Assembly: GCA_021107705.1 (NCBI GenBank)
Contig: JAIOSJ010000301.1
Location: forward strand, 1-34,560
DNA from: Thermoanaerobaculales bacterium
GTDB lineage: Bacteria > Acidobacteriota > Thermoanaerobaculia > Thermoanaerobaculales > Sulfomarinibacteraceae
Length of the DNA stretch: 34,560 nt
Reading direction: 5' to 3'
Under the pieces are notes generated by a model that was given only the letters and a program-made list of their open reading frames with translations, searched no databases and was not told the origin of the DNA. The first letter of the stretch is position 1. Each line of letters begins with the position of its first letter. Positions 16,536-25,415 of this stretch are shown here, piece by piece. Position numbers and translations under genes: made by a program.

Positions 16536-17582
16536 TCAGGTGCGCACAACCTGCGTGCCGGCGATCATGTCGTGCAGGCCCTTCTTTTCGTCATTGAACA
16601 AAACCATGAGAAAGCCGATGTAGAAGATAGCCCCGCTTGCCATATATCCCAGTAATCGGAGGGTGGCCTTGCCGTAGCCGAGTGGCTGAACCCCGTCTTG
16701 GCGAACGACTTTCAGTTTCAGAATACGTTTTCCAAGAGTCGCACCGCTCCTGGCCCAGGGAACGAGGATGTAGCCGATCGCTACGACGGCACACAGGAGC
16801 CAACCCAAGAGGCTCAGTACTACGACTGCACCTTGGCTTTTCTGCGCCAGTGCGGCAACTCCGATGCCGATAGGGATCATGATGACCATCATGATGACGG
16901 TGAGGATGATGGCGTCGATCAGATAGGCGCCCAGGCGAATCCCGAATCCCGCCGGCTCGCCGATTGCGGCTGATTGAAGCGGTCTTGCGGCATTCGACGC
17001 AGGTCTTCGTGGCGGTGGCGCCATCGGTCTCATTGGGGGAGGCGCCTGAGCTGGCGCCATGGCCGGCACAGCCGGAGGCGGCGCTTGCTGGACCACCGGT
17101 GGGGGTGGCGCCTGAATTGGTGGCGCCTGAACCGGTGGCGGTGTCGCGGGCATAGCTGGAGGTGGGCTTTGGGCCGGCTGAGGAGGCTGCTCCTGAGCGA
17201 ACGCTGCCGTTGGTTCAGCCTGCGGAGAGAATTCACCTCCGGGCGCCTTCCTGAAATCGGCTGCATCGATCAGAACCGTTGCCGCCTCGGCGGGTGGGTC
17301 AACATAGGTGATCGAAGTTCCGGCAATACGGATTTCGTCGCCGTCGATCAAAAGGTGTTGCTCGATCTTCTTTCTGTTCACCCAGGTCCCATTGGCGCTT
17401 CCGGCGTCACTCAAGAGGTAACCCTCGGGCGACCGGTGAATTTCGGCATGGTGCCGGGATGCCGTCTTGTCGTTCAGGATAATCCTGTTGCTCTGAGCCC
17501 GGCCGAGTGTGACCCTGTCGTCGGGCAGTTCGAATTCTTGGATTTCTGATGAATCGGCGGGTTTGATCTTCAATAGAGCCAC
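16536..17582 (-). CDS. FHA domain - Pro-rich linker - RDD membrane protein
   Basis: A membrane protein that probably senses phosphothreonine-containing partners. The N-terminal FHA domain shows VTLGRAQSNRIILND, SRHHAEI and GSANGTWVN (about residues 25-75), the residues that contact phosphopeptides. A long Pro/Ala/Gln linker (about 110-195) follows. The C-terminal RDD domain (about 210-345) has the motif GIRLGAYLIDAIIL, with arginine and aspartate, and three or four membrane helices. It also carries the RDD tail sequence SGATLGKRILKLKVV and the closing KKGLHDMIAGTQVV. The chosen start is GTG 17582, which has GGAGG five bases upstream; the track start TTG 17594 would overlap that site. No Ser/Thr kinase is in the window to act as partner. 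It lies 188 bp upstream of fusA on the same strand. Confidence 0.88.
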   Translation of the reverse strand: MALLKIKPADSSEIQEFELPDDRVTLGRAQSNRIILNDKTASRHHAEIHRSPEGYLLSDAGSANGTWVNRKKIEQHLLIDGDEIRIAGTSITYVDPPAEAATVLIDAADFRKAPGGEFSPQAEPTAAFAQEQPPQPAQSPPPAMPATPPPVQAPPIQAPPPPVVQQAPPPAVPAMAPAQAPPPMRPMAPPPRRPASNAARPLQSAAIGEPAGFGIRLGAYLIDAIILTVIMMVIMIPIGIGVAALAQKSQGAVVVLSLLGWLLCAVVAIGYILVPWARSGATLGKRILKLKVVRQDGVQPLGYGKATLRLLGYMASGAIFYIGFLMVLFNDEKKGLHDMIAGTQVVRT

Positions 17583-17884
17583 GGCGCCCTCCAATGTGTT
17601 GTCCTATGATGCTTCCAAACAGTACCTGACGTCAAATGAAAAGGTGGAAGGATTGTGTAGGGCATTGAACAGCTAATCCGCATTTCTCACCGGTTTTCGT
17701 CGCATCCTTGGTCCGTACAGGGATTACTGCGTTTTGAATGCGCCTCAATTCCACTTCACGACCCTCCGAAATCCATCCGCCGTCAATGCCCCACACCGTC
17801 CTGGCGAACCAATATTTACGAAAGGCTCCAAACTGAGTGTTACACTTCCCGGCGCAGGAAGCTCGAAAGGCGAGGAGGCTGGTG
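17583..17884. other. Gene-free divergent region
   Basis: About 300 bp between the divergent FHA-RDD and CPBP genes. It holds one dispersed repeat copy (17673-17693) and must contain both promoters; I cannot assign convincing -35/-10 pairs. TCAATGCCCCACACCGTCCT at 17785-17804 resembles sequence at about 13375-13394, beside the inverted repeat pair. Confidence 0.5.
17673..17693 (+). repeat. Dispersed palindromic repeat core
   Basis: CTAATCCGCATTTCTCACCG plus one G, a single-core copy in the plus orientation with one change from the consensus core. Confidence 0.7.
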
Positions 17885-20800
17885 ATGTTCCGTAAACCCC
17901 TGTTCTGGGCCGTATTCATTCTGGTTTCTGTTCTCTGCACCGCATGGGCGGTGATGCACTTTGCCGAGGCATTTCCCCTCGTGACCCTCGAGGTGAAGAT
18001 GGACAGGGCCGGCGCCCTGGCCGCGGCGGAAGATCTCGCAACCGACCGTGGATGGGGGCCCGAAGAGGCTCGGCAGGCGGTTGTCTTCCGGCACGACGGT
18101 GCGGTGCAGAGCTTTGTCGAGCTTGAAGCCGGAGGCAAGGCGGCCTACGCCGAAGTGTTGGGCGGGGATCTCTACTCTCCCTACACGTGGGTCGTGCGGC
18201 GGTTCCGCGAGGGTGAGACCAACGAGAGCGTCGTCCGCTTCCGGCCCGATGGGACGCCCTACGGTTTCCGGGAGAAGCTTCCCGAGGATGAACCCGGAGC
18301 GGCTCTCGAATCGGAAGCCGCACGCGAGCTCGCCGTAGCGGCGGTTTCCTCCGGCTGGCAGGTGGATTTCGGCGCATATGAACTGGTCGAGGCTTCCCAG
18401 GAGGTCCGGCCCGGTGGGCGCATCGACCACACCCTGGTCTACGAACGCCCCGATCTGCAGATCGGTGACGGCCGCTACAGGTTGCGGCTGGTGGTGAGCG
18501 GCGACCGATTCACCGAGCTCACCCACTTCGTCAAAATCCCCGAGGCCTTTCAACGGCGCTTTCAGGGGATGCGCTCAGCCAATGACGGTATCGCCACCGC
18601 CTCCGCATTCGCCATTGCCATCCTCTACATGGCCGGCGGCTGCATCGTGGGACTGTTCTTCTTGATGCGTGATCGCTGGGTGGTGTGGAAGCCGGCGCTG
18701 AAGTGGGCGTTGTTCATCGCCTTCCTTCAGGTCCTGGTGGTGCTCAACCAGTGGCCTTTGCTGTGGATGGGTTATGACACTGCTGTCTCCTCGACCACCT
18801 TCGTCCTCCAACAGGTGGGTATCGCTCTGGCTCAGTTGATCGGTATGGGGGCGCTCCTGGCGCTCTCATTCATGGCCGCCGAGAGCCTCGGTCGACGTGC
18901 CTTTCCCCGGCATGTCCAACTCTGGCAGTCATGGAAGGGAGAGGTAGCGGCATCCAGGACGATGCTCGGCTACACCGTAACGGGTTACCTCCTTATCGGC
19001 ATTTTCTTCGCCTACGAGGTGGGTCTCTACTTCCTCGCCAACCGCCACCTCGGGTGGTGGACACCGTCGGACGCTCTTATCGACCCCAATGTGCTCGCAA
19101 ACATCTTTCCGTGGTTGACATCGATCGCGATCTCGCTGCAGGCCGGTTTCTGGGAGGAATGTCTTTTCCGGGCCGTTCCCATCGCCGCAGCCGCTCTCCT
19201 CGGCCGCCGGTTCGGGAAACCCTGGTTGTGGATCACGGGGGCCATGATTCTGCAAGCGGTGATCTTCGGCGCCGGCCATGCCAACTACCCCGCTCAGCCC
19301 GCCTACGCGCGCTTGGTTGAGCTGACCATCCCCGCCCTCGGTTTTGGTGGTTTGTATCTTCTCTTCGGTCTGGTGCCGGCCATCATCTTCCACTTCGCCT
19401 ACGACGTCGTGTGGTTTGCGCTGCCGCTTTTTGCAGCCGACACGCCGGGTATCTGGCTCGATCGGGGGCTGGTGATCCTGCTGGCTCTGATACCGCTGTG
19501 GGTGGTGTTGCGCGCTCGTCGGCGCGCCGGAAGTTGGGGCGAGGTGCCCGAGGCCGATCTCAACAGCAGCTGGTCTCCGCCTCCACCGGCGCCCGTCAAG
19601 GAAAGGGGCCCGATCGAGGTATCGACCGGCCTGCGCCCGCAGATGCTGCGCCTCCTCGCCGGTCTCGGCGTGGCGGGGGTCTTGGCCTGGGCCCTGATCG
19701 GTTCATCCCCCGCCGACGCGCCGGTCTTCGAGTCCGGGGACCGGGAGGCCCGGACGGTCGCCCGCGAAGCTCTGGCCGACCGTGGGTTCACGGTGGAAGC
19801 GCCGTGGCGGGAGCTGAGCACGGTCCAGTCGTCGTTGGGCATTGCAGACCGCTTTGTCTGGCGCGAGGGGGGAGAAGATGCCTATCGCGAACTTCTCGGT
19901 CGCTACCTCCCGACGCCTCGGCGACTGGTGAGGTACGCCCGCTTCGAAGGCGATGTGGCCGAACGTGCCGAGGAGTACCGCGTCTATGTCGGCCCCGACG
20001 CCGCGTTCCAACGGGTGGTTCATCAGCTTCCCGAAGCCGGCACCGGCGTCAAACTCGAGGAGGACCAGGCTCGTACCATAGCGTTGGCGGCGATTGAAAC
20101 CGATTACGGTCTCGCGAGCGAGGAACTCGTCGAGGTCTCGGCCGAACCTTCGAAGCTCCCGGAGCGCCGCGACTGGAACTTCGTCTTCAAAGACTCGGAT
20201 GGCTATCCGATGGAGAGCGGAGAGGCGCGGATAGTGGTCACCATCGCCGGAGACGAGGTGGCCGAGATGGACCGCTTTATCCACGTGCCCGAGGAGTGGG
20301 AGCGTGCCGAACGCAACAGGCGGAGCGTCACACAGGTCGTACGGATCATGTGCTCCGTCATCTTTGTGCTGCTCTTCATCACTGGGGCGGTGGTGGCGGT
20401 GGTGCGCTGGAGTCGCGGCCGGTTTGCGGTCTCGACCTTCGTTCGATTCTGTGGTCTGCTGGCAGTCATGGGTGTCATCCAACTCGCCAACGGCTTTCGG
20501 TCCGATTCGTCTCACTTTCTTACCGCCCAGCCGTGGGCGCTGCAAACAATGATCCTGATCATCGGTGGGCTGATCGCCTTCCTCGGAATCGCCGCGGTGA
20601 ACGGGCTGTTGGTGGGACTCGCCCACCGGTGGCTGCCGCCTCAGCCGGCCGGAGCCCATGGGGCGCCGATCGCCGCAGGTCTCGGACTCGGCGCCCTCCT
20701 TGCGGGAATCTCCGAGGTGGTGGGGATGCTGGCACCTCAGACCATGCCGTTTTGGCCGAATTTTGTGGGTGCCGCCGACTCTGTGCCCCTGGTTGCCGCG

Positions 20801-21274
20801 GTTCTCGGGCCCGTCGGCTCGTGGATCTCGAGCGCCGCGCTGCTCCTGTTTATCGTAGCGGTGATAAACGCCGTAACCGACGGTTGGAGGCAACGCCGGG
20901 CGTTGGTTTCCACGATGTTGACGTTGTTGGGTCTGGTGATGGTCGGCAGGGACGGGGTCGAAAGCGTTCCGTTGTGGTTGGTGGGGGGTCTCATCACCGG
21001 GTTGGTCCTACTGGTGGTGTGGGTGCTGGTGCTGCGCCACCATCCAGCCTTGGTCCCTCTGGTGACCGCGGGCGCCGCGATCCTCGCAACCCTGCGCGAG
21101 GCTTTCCAAGCAGCCTATCCGGGAGCGCTGACGGGTTCGCTGGTCGGCGCCGCCATCATTCTGGCGCTGGCTATCTGGTGGTTCCGACTGATCGGTACGG
21201 ACACAGCGGCCAGACAAATGGATGAACCGCCGCAGAACCCCGAAGGTGCTGCGGTATCAACTGTGGAGGTGTGA
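17885..21274 (+). CDS. Large CPBP-type intramembrane metalloprotease with internal duplication
   Basis: An 1129-residue polytopic protein from ATG 17885, which has GAGGAGG six bases upstream; the earlier GTG in the track has no such site. The first half holds an N-terminal helix, a soluble extracytoplasmic part, and a membrane bundle with all CPBP (CAAX protease/bacteriocin-processing) motifs. These are WEECLFR (E424, E425, R429), FGAGHA (H465) and FHFAYD (H503, D507). A cytoplasmic Pro-rich linker (about residue 575) leads into a second copy of the same plan: helix, soluble domain, membrane bundle. The two soluble parts share patterns such as the arginine-rich Y-x-W/V-VRRF or RLVRYARF segment and FVKIPEAFQRRF versus FIHVPEEWERAE. 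The second bundle has no EExxxR motif (ISEVVG stands in the corresponding area), so it is probably non-catalytic. The substrate is unknown. Confidence 0.85.
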   Translation: MFRKPLFWAVFILVSVLCTAWAVMHFAEAFPLVTLEVKMDRAGALAAAEDLATDRGWGPEEARQAVVFRHDGAVQSFVELEAGGKAAYAEVLGGDLYSPYTWVVRRFREGETNESVVRFRPDGTPYGFREKLPEDEPGAALESEAARELAVAAVSSGWQVDFGAYELVEASQEVRPGGRIDHTLVYERPDLQIGDGRYRLRLVVSGDRFTELTHFVKIPEAFQRRFQGMRSANDGIATASAFAIAILYMAGGCIVGLFFLMRDRWVVWKPALKWALFIAFLQVLVVLNQWPLLWMGYDTAVSSTTFVLQQVGIALAQLIGMGALLALSFMAAESLGRRAFPRHVQLWQSWKGEVAASRTMLGYTVTGYLLIGIFFAYEVGLYFLANRHLGWWTPSDALIDPNVLANIFPWLTSIAISLQAGFWEECLFRAVPIAAAALLGRRFGKPWLWITGAMILQAVIFGAGHANYPAQPAYARLVELTIPALGFGGLYLLFGLVPAIIFHFAYDVVWFALPLFAADTPGIWLDRGLVILLALIPLWVVLRARRRAGSWGEVPEADLNSSWSPPPPAPVKERGPIEVSTGLRPQMLRLLAGLGVAGVLAWALIGSSPADAPVFESGDREARTVAREALADRGFTVEAPWRELSTVQSSLGIADRFVWREGGEDAYRELLGRYLPTPRRLVRYARFEGDVAERAEEYRVYVGPDAAFQRVVHQLPEAGTGVKLEEDQARTIALAAIETDYGLASEELVEVSAEPSKLPERRDWNFVFKDSDGYPMESGEARIVVTIAGDEVAEMDRFIHVPEEWERAERNRRSVTQVVRIMCSVIFVLLFITGAVVAVVRWSRGRFAVSTFVRFCGLLAVMGVIQLANGFRSDSSHFLTAQPWALQTMILIIGGLIAFLGIAAVNGLLVGLAHRWLPPQPAGAHGAPIAAGLGLGALLAGISEVVGMLAPQTMPFWPNFVGAADSVPLVAAVLGPVGSWISSAALLLFIVAVINAVTDGWRQRRALVSTMLTLLGLVMVGRDGVESVPLWLVGGLITGLVLLVVWVLVLRHHPALVPLVTAGAAILATLREAFQAAYPGALTGSLVGAAIILALAIWWFRLIGTDTAARQMDEPPQNPEGAAVSTVEV

Positions 21275-21275
21275 A

Positions 21276-21449
21276 ATGCGAAATTCCGTGATTCTCCTTG
21301 TACTTGGGGTGCTGTTGTTGCTCGTCAGCTTGGCGGCCGATGCCATTGGACTTGGGCCGAGCCCGGGTCTGGGGTGGAAGCAGATCCTCGGCGCCGTCGT
21401 CGGGGTGGCCGTGGCCGCGATCGGAATATATAGGATGCGCCGGTCGTAA
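21276..21449 (+). CDS. Small two-helix membrane protein
   Basis: A 57-residue protein from ATG 21276, with GGAGGT upstream and one base after the CPBP stop codon, so the two are coupled. It has two hydrophobic helices (SVILLVLGVLLLLVSLAADA and ILGAVVGVAVAAIGIY) joined by a Gly/Pro loop, and a basic end YRMRRS. No family is recognised; a partner or regulator of the protease is possible. The longer track ORF starts inside the preceding gene. Confidence 0.7.
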   Translation: MRNSVILLVLGVLLLLVSLAADAIGLGPSPGLGWKQILGAVVGVAVAAIGIYRMRRS

Positions 21450-21620
21450 CCCTCGTGCGACACACTCCTGGTTCGCCGGGTTGACCTCGAACGTCGAAAA
21501 TCGGGCGACGCAGTCGTAGTAGCGCGATGTAGAAACCTCGCGCACCGCCCAAGTGGGCGATTAGGCCAACCGTCTGAGGGTCTGTGTGGGCTGGAGAAGA
21601 ACGATTTGCAAAATGCACGA

Positions 21621-21675
21621 CAGATGGCTGACATGCGTCGCCCGTAGCAGACAGCCGGTGAGAAGGTCGGGTTAG
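21621..21675 (-). repeat. Dispersed palindromic repeat, 55-bp copy
   Basis: Matches 3043-3097 at 53 of 55 positions (from CAGATGGCTG to GGTCGGGTTAG). Here it is 57 bp upstream of the TldD-like gene and does not touch a stop codon. Confidence 0.85.
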
Positions 21676-21731
21676 ATGCGTCCCTACAATCATGCACGGA
21701 TGCTTCGGTATGATGGTGTTCTGGAGGTACC

Positions 21732-23456
21732 ATGTATCACAAGATTATCCAGATAGTGTTGCTTTGCGCGCTCATCCTGCTGCCGGGGTTGTCGGAGGCC
21801 GAGAAGGAATCAGGCGTCGGCGACACTGAGTTGCTCAACCTCATGCAATTTGAACTCGACCGCTCTTTCAAGAACCTGAAAAATGCCGATGAGACCCCCA
21901 TTTACTACATGCAGTACGCGGTCATCGAGAACCGCGATTTTGCTCTCGCGGTGACCAATGGCGGGCTGGAAGCGCCGATATCTTCGACCCTACGTTATCT
22001 GGATGTGGACATTCGAGTCGGCAGTCCGGAGCTTGACAATACGCACGAGATCCGCAGCGACAACTGGCGGGACAATTACACTCCACGTCGTCTGGTGCAG
22101 TTCCCTCTCGAGGCTGATCCGTTGGCGGTGCGCACGACCTTGTGGAACGAGACCGAGTATAAGCGTCGTAAGGCGCTCGACCGTTTCACCAAAGTCAAGG
22201 CCAATCGGCAATTGAAGGTCGAAGAAGAAGATACATCGGCCGATTTTTCTGCGGCACAGGCACAGCAATTCGAAGAGATCATGCCTGAACAGCTGTTCGA
22301 CGCCGAGTACTGGCGCCCCGTGCTCAAGCGTGTCGGTCAATATGGCGCCGGTTTGCCATTTGTCAAAAACTCCAGCGTGCGACTGCAGCTGACCCAGAAA
22401 ACGACCTACATGGTCAACACTGAAGGAACCCGTTTGCAGCACGGCGCGTGTTACATCCGCCTTTTCGTCAATTTCACCGGTATGGCCGAGGATGGCATGG
22501 AACTGCGACGGACCGAAGGATGGAATGCAGCTTCGTTCGGCAAGTTGCCGTCCGAAGAGGAAATCATGGCGACGTCCAGGCGATTGGGCGCAGAACTCAA
22601 AGACCTCATCGACGCGCCGGTGGTCACTCCTTTCGTCGGGCCGGCGATTCTGGTCAATCGGGCCAGTGGAGTCTTTTTCCACGAGATCTTCGGTCACCGT
22701 CTCGAAGGGCACCGCCAGAAGAGTGAAAGCGAAGGGCAGACTTTCACTAAAATGGTCGGCAAATCGGTGCTGCCGGATTTCCTCGACGTTTTGGACGACG
22801 CCACATTGGCCGACTTTGACGGCATCGACCTGCGGGGATACTACAAATTCGACGACGAAGGTGTTCCGGCGCAACCCGTGAGCATCGTTGAAAATGGTGT
22901 GCTCAAGGAATTTCTGCTGACCCGTTCACCGATCGACGGTTTCCCGCGCAGCAACGGCCATGCGCGCCGGGATTTCGGCCGCGAAGTCGTGGCTCGCATG
23001 GGCAATACGATCGTGAGATCTTCAAAAGCTTTTGAATATCAGAAGTTGCGCGAAATGCTGATCGACGAGATCAAAAAGCAAGAAAAACCTTATGGCCTGA
23101 TTTTTCAGGACATTTCAGGAGGGTTCACCATGACCGGTCGTGGTGGCACGCAAGCGTTCAAGGTCATTCCGCTCTTGGTGTACCGGGTTTTCCCGGATGG
23201 TCGTGAGGACGAAGTTGTGCGCGGCGTCGATATTGTCGGCACGCCACTGACGAGTTTCAGCAAGATCATCGCAACCGGGGACGATCCCGCCGTCTTTAAC
23301 GGTACCTGCGGAGCCGAATCGGGCTCGGTGCCGGTCAGCGCAATCTCGCCGAGCATTCTGGTGTCCGAGATCGAAGTCGAAAGGGTGCGCAAAGGCCAAG
23401 AAAAGCCGCCGCTGCTGCCACCACCCAACAAAAAGGGTCAAGGAGGTGCAGCATGA
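21732..23456 (+). CDS. Exported TldD-like zinc metalloprotease
   Basis: A 574-residue TldD/PmbA-family protein. The N-terminus is a signal peptide (KIIQIVLLCALILLPGLSEA), unlike cytoplasmic TldD. The zinc motif HEIFGH (H317, E318, H322) is intact, followed by RLEGHR. Family segments such as FDDEGVPAQPVSIVENGVL and SNGHAR follow. The C-terminal half contains the usual beta-barrel strands and ends in a Pro-rich tail. The start is ATG 21732, with GGAGGT upstream. Its stop codon overlaps the start of the next gene (ATGA), which encodes a related protein without the zinc motif, so the pair resembles the TldD/TldE heterodimer moved to the periplasm. TldD/E normally degrades unfolded peptides and cleaves leaders of modified peptides such as microcin B17. 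The function here is unknown. Confidence 0.88.
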   Translation: MYHKIIQIVLLCALILLPGLSEAEKESGVGDTELLNLMQFELDRSFKNLKNADETPIYYMQYAVIENRDFALAVTNGGLEAPISSTLRYLDVDIRVGSPELDNTHEIRSDNWRDNYTPRRLVQFPLEADPLAVRTTLWNETEYKRRKALDRFTKVKANRQLKVEEEDTSADFSAAQAQQFEEIMPEQLFDAEYWRPVLKRVGQYGAGLPFVKNSSVRLQLTQKTTYMVNTEGTRLQHGACYIRLFVNFTGMAEDGMELRRTEGWNAASFGKLPSEEEIMATSRRLGAELKDLIDAPVVTPFVGPAILVNRASGVFFHEIFGHRLEGHRQKSESEGQTFTKMVGKSVLPDFLDVLDDATLADFDGIDLRGYYKFDDEGVPAQPVSIVENGVLKEFLLTRSPIDGFPRSNGHARRDFGREVVARMGNTIVRSSKAFEYQKLREMLIDEIKKQEKPYGLIFQDISGGFTMTGRGGTQAFKVIPLLVYRVFPDGREDEVVRGVDIVGTPLTSFSKIIATGDDPAVFNGTCGAESGSVPVSAISPSILVSEIEVERVRKGQEKPPLLPPPNKKGQGGAA

Positions 23457-25192
23457 AAACAGTCAAAAGAATGAGTTTTGCCATGCATTTATTGGTCATT
23501 GCGGCCTTTTTGACCGTGCCCATACAGTCGATTGCGGCAGACGATGTCATCGCCCGGGCCATGGCCGACGAGTTGGCCCGCACCAGCAAACAGCTCGTCA
23601 TGCCTGGCATGGAACCGCCCTACTTCGTCAGTTATTGCATCGAAGACGAATTCTCCGCCGAGATCATTGCTACGAACGGCGCTATCGTGGAGAGCAACCA
23701 GAAAGCGAACCGGCAATTTTTCGTCGATGTTCGGGTTGGTGATCACAAGCTCGACAACAGCTATTTCATCGGTCATTGGCGCGATCTCTTTGGGCGCCCG
23801 ATGACCATGGTCGAAGAAGACGACTATGCCGGCATCCGCCATCAACTATGGCTGTACACCGATGTCGCTTACAAAAAGGCGTTGGAGAACCTGGCCGGCA
23901 AAAAGGCATATCTCGCATCGCACCCAGTCACGGTAGAGATTCCGGATTTCGTGGCGGCCGAAAGCAGAGTCGTCGAAGATGAACCCGTTGACTTGGCTCT
24001 GGATCTAAGCTTCCGGCAGGAACAGGTGGACCAGGCATCCAAAGCCCTGGGCGCCTTTGCCGGGCTGCAGGAGTGGCAGGTGATTCTGCAGGCCGAAGCT
24101 TCGAACAAGCGTTATTTGAATTCCGAGGGAGCTCGATTTCTGAAAACGCGCAACCGGTGCATGCTCGAAATCTCGGCCACCGCCCTGGCGGCAGACGGCC
24201 AACGCCTGACCAATTTCCGTCGTCTGCTCACGGTTGACCCAGACGAGATCTTGTCTGGTGACGAGATTGTCAAAGAAGCGCAAACCGTGGCTCGAGAGCT
24301 GCTGGAGATGGCCGAGGCGCCGGCCCTCGACGAGTATGCGGGCCCGGTTTTGTTTTCGGAATGCGCCGCGGCGCAGGTTATAACGCAACTGTTTTCCGGG
24401 CAGCTCACGCCGGCTCGGTCGCCGCTCATGCAAGAGGGTTGGATGCGGCAATACATGCCCGATGCAAAGCTCGTGCGGCGGGTCAATCGAAGAGTCATGC
24501 CGGAATTCATGCATGTCACAGACGATCCAACTCGGGAGCTCTTTGACGGAGTCAAGTTGGCCGGCCACAGGTTGGTGGATGACGAAGCTGTGGCGAGTCA
24601 GAAAATCGAACTGATTAGGGCCGGGCGACTTGTCAACCTGCCCATGAGCCGCCGGCCGAGCAAGAAGATCCGCAGCTCCAACGGCCATGCCAGTCTGTTG
24701 GACAACCAGTGGATCGTACCGACCGTTTCGAGCCTGTTTGTCGAAAGCGACAAGACAAAGACAGAAGCGGAGTTGCTGACCGACCTGCGTAAGACGGCCG
24801 GCGAGTTCGGCAATGAGTATGGCCTGTTGGTCAAGCGACTCGACCGGCCGGAAATCTCTTCACGCTACAGCTGGTCGACTGAGCAAGAAGCATCGACCGA
24901 GCTCATGACTGATCCTTTGATCATGTACAAAGTCTATGTGGATGACGGCCGCGTGGAACCCGTGCGGGGCTTGACCCCCGACGACATCACCGTGCGCAGT
25001 TTGCGCGACATCATCGCTATCGGTGACACGGTGAAGGCGTTCAACATGTTGGTGTCGACGAGCATCCAGCCGGATGCCTATGCGGTGACGGTCGTCACAG
25101 GGTCGATTCTCATTGAAGACGCCGGTTTTAAAGCTGTTACAAGCCGTGAACCTCTTCCGGTGAGTACGAGACCGTTGGTTGCCGCGAAATAG
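23453..25192 (+). CDS. Exported TldE/PmbA-like partner lacking the zinc site
   Basis: A 579-residue protein with a signal peptide (FAMHLLVIAAFLTVPIQSIAA) and the fold features of the TldD/PmbA family. Both proteins share early blocks such as DVDIRVG or DVRVGDHKLDN and the later SNGHA segment. Where the partner has HEIFGH this one has LFSECAAAQ, so zinc cannot be bound in the usual way; TldE of the classic pair is also non-catalytic. The 4-nt ATGA overlap with the upstream gene supports equal amounts of the two and a heterodimer. The 3' end is followed by 223 bp without a gene. Confidence 0.85.
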   Translation: MKTVKRMSFAMHLLVIAAFLTVPIQSIAADDVIARAMADELARTSKQLVMPGMEPPYFVSYCIEDEFSAEIIATNGAIVESNQKANRQFFVDVRVGDHKLDNSYFIGHWRDLFGRPMTMVEEDDYAGIRHQLWLYTDVAYKKALENLAGKKAYLASHPVTVEIPDFVAAESRVVEDEPVDLALDLSFRQEQVDQASKALGAFAGLQEWQVILQAEASNKRYLNSEGARFLKTRNRCMLEISATALAADGQRLTNFRRLLTVDPDEILSGDEIVKEAQTVARELLEMAEAPALDEYAGPVLFSECAAAQVITQLFSGQLTPARSPLMQEGWMRQYMPDAKLVRRVNRRVMPEFMHVTDDPTRELFDGVKLAGHRLVDDEAVASQKIELIRAGRLVNLPMSRRPSKKIRSSNGHASLLDNQWIVPTVSSLFVESDKTKTEAELLTDLRKTAGEFGNEYGLLVKRLDRPEISSRYSWSTEQEASTELMTDPLIMYKVYVDDGRVEPVRGLTPDDITVRSLRDIIAIGDTVKAFNMLVSTSIQPDAYAVTVVTGSILIEDAGFKAVTSREPLPVSTRPLVAAK

Positions 25193-25415
25193 GTTGCAAA
25201 GCGGCGCACAAAGGTGGCGAAGCCACGACCAGGGTTTAGCCAGCTGAGTAATTGAGTCGGTTGACGGACTGATCAATAACGAACCATGAATCCGGGAAGA
25301 AGAGATGCATTTTTCCTCCTCCATGTTAGGGTGACTCGTGCGGTTGTGACATTGCTTCCGCCGGTTAAGTTCAAAAAAAACCGAGCCACAAAATCGAAAG
25401 ACGAGGTGAGATTCG

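Noticed and set aside
20296-21225. 309-aa ORF on the plus strand
   Set aside because: A shifted frame inside the CPBP gene; Arg/Gly-rich with no domain.
1431-21675. CRISPR array
   Set aside because: The repeated cores are kilobases apart, in both orientations and without regular spacers.
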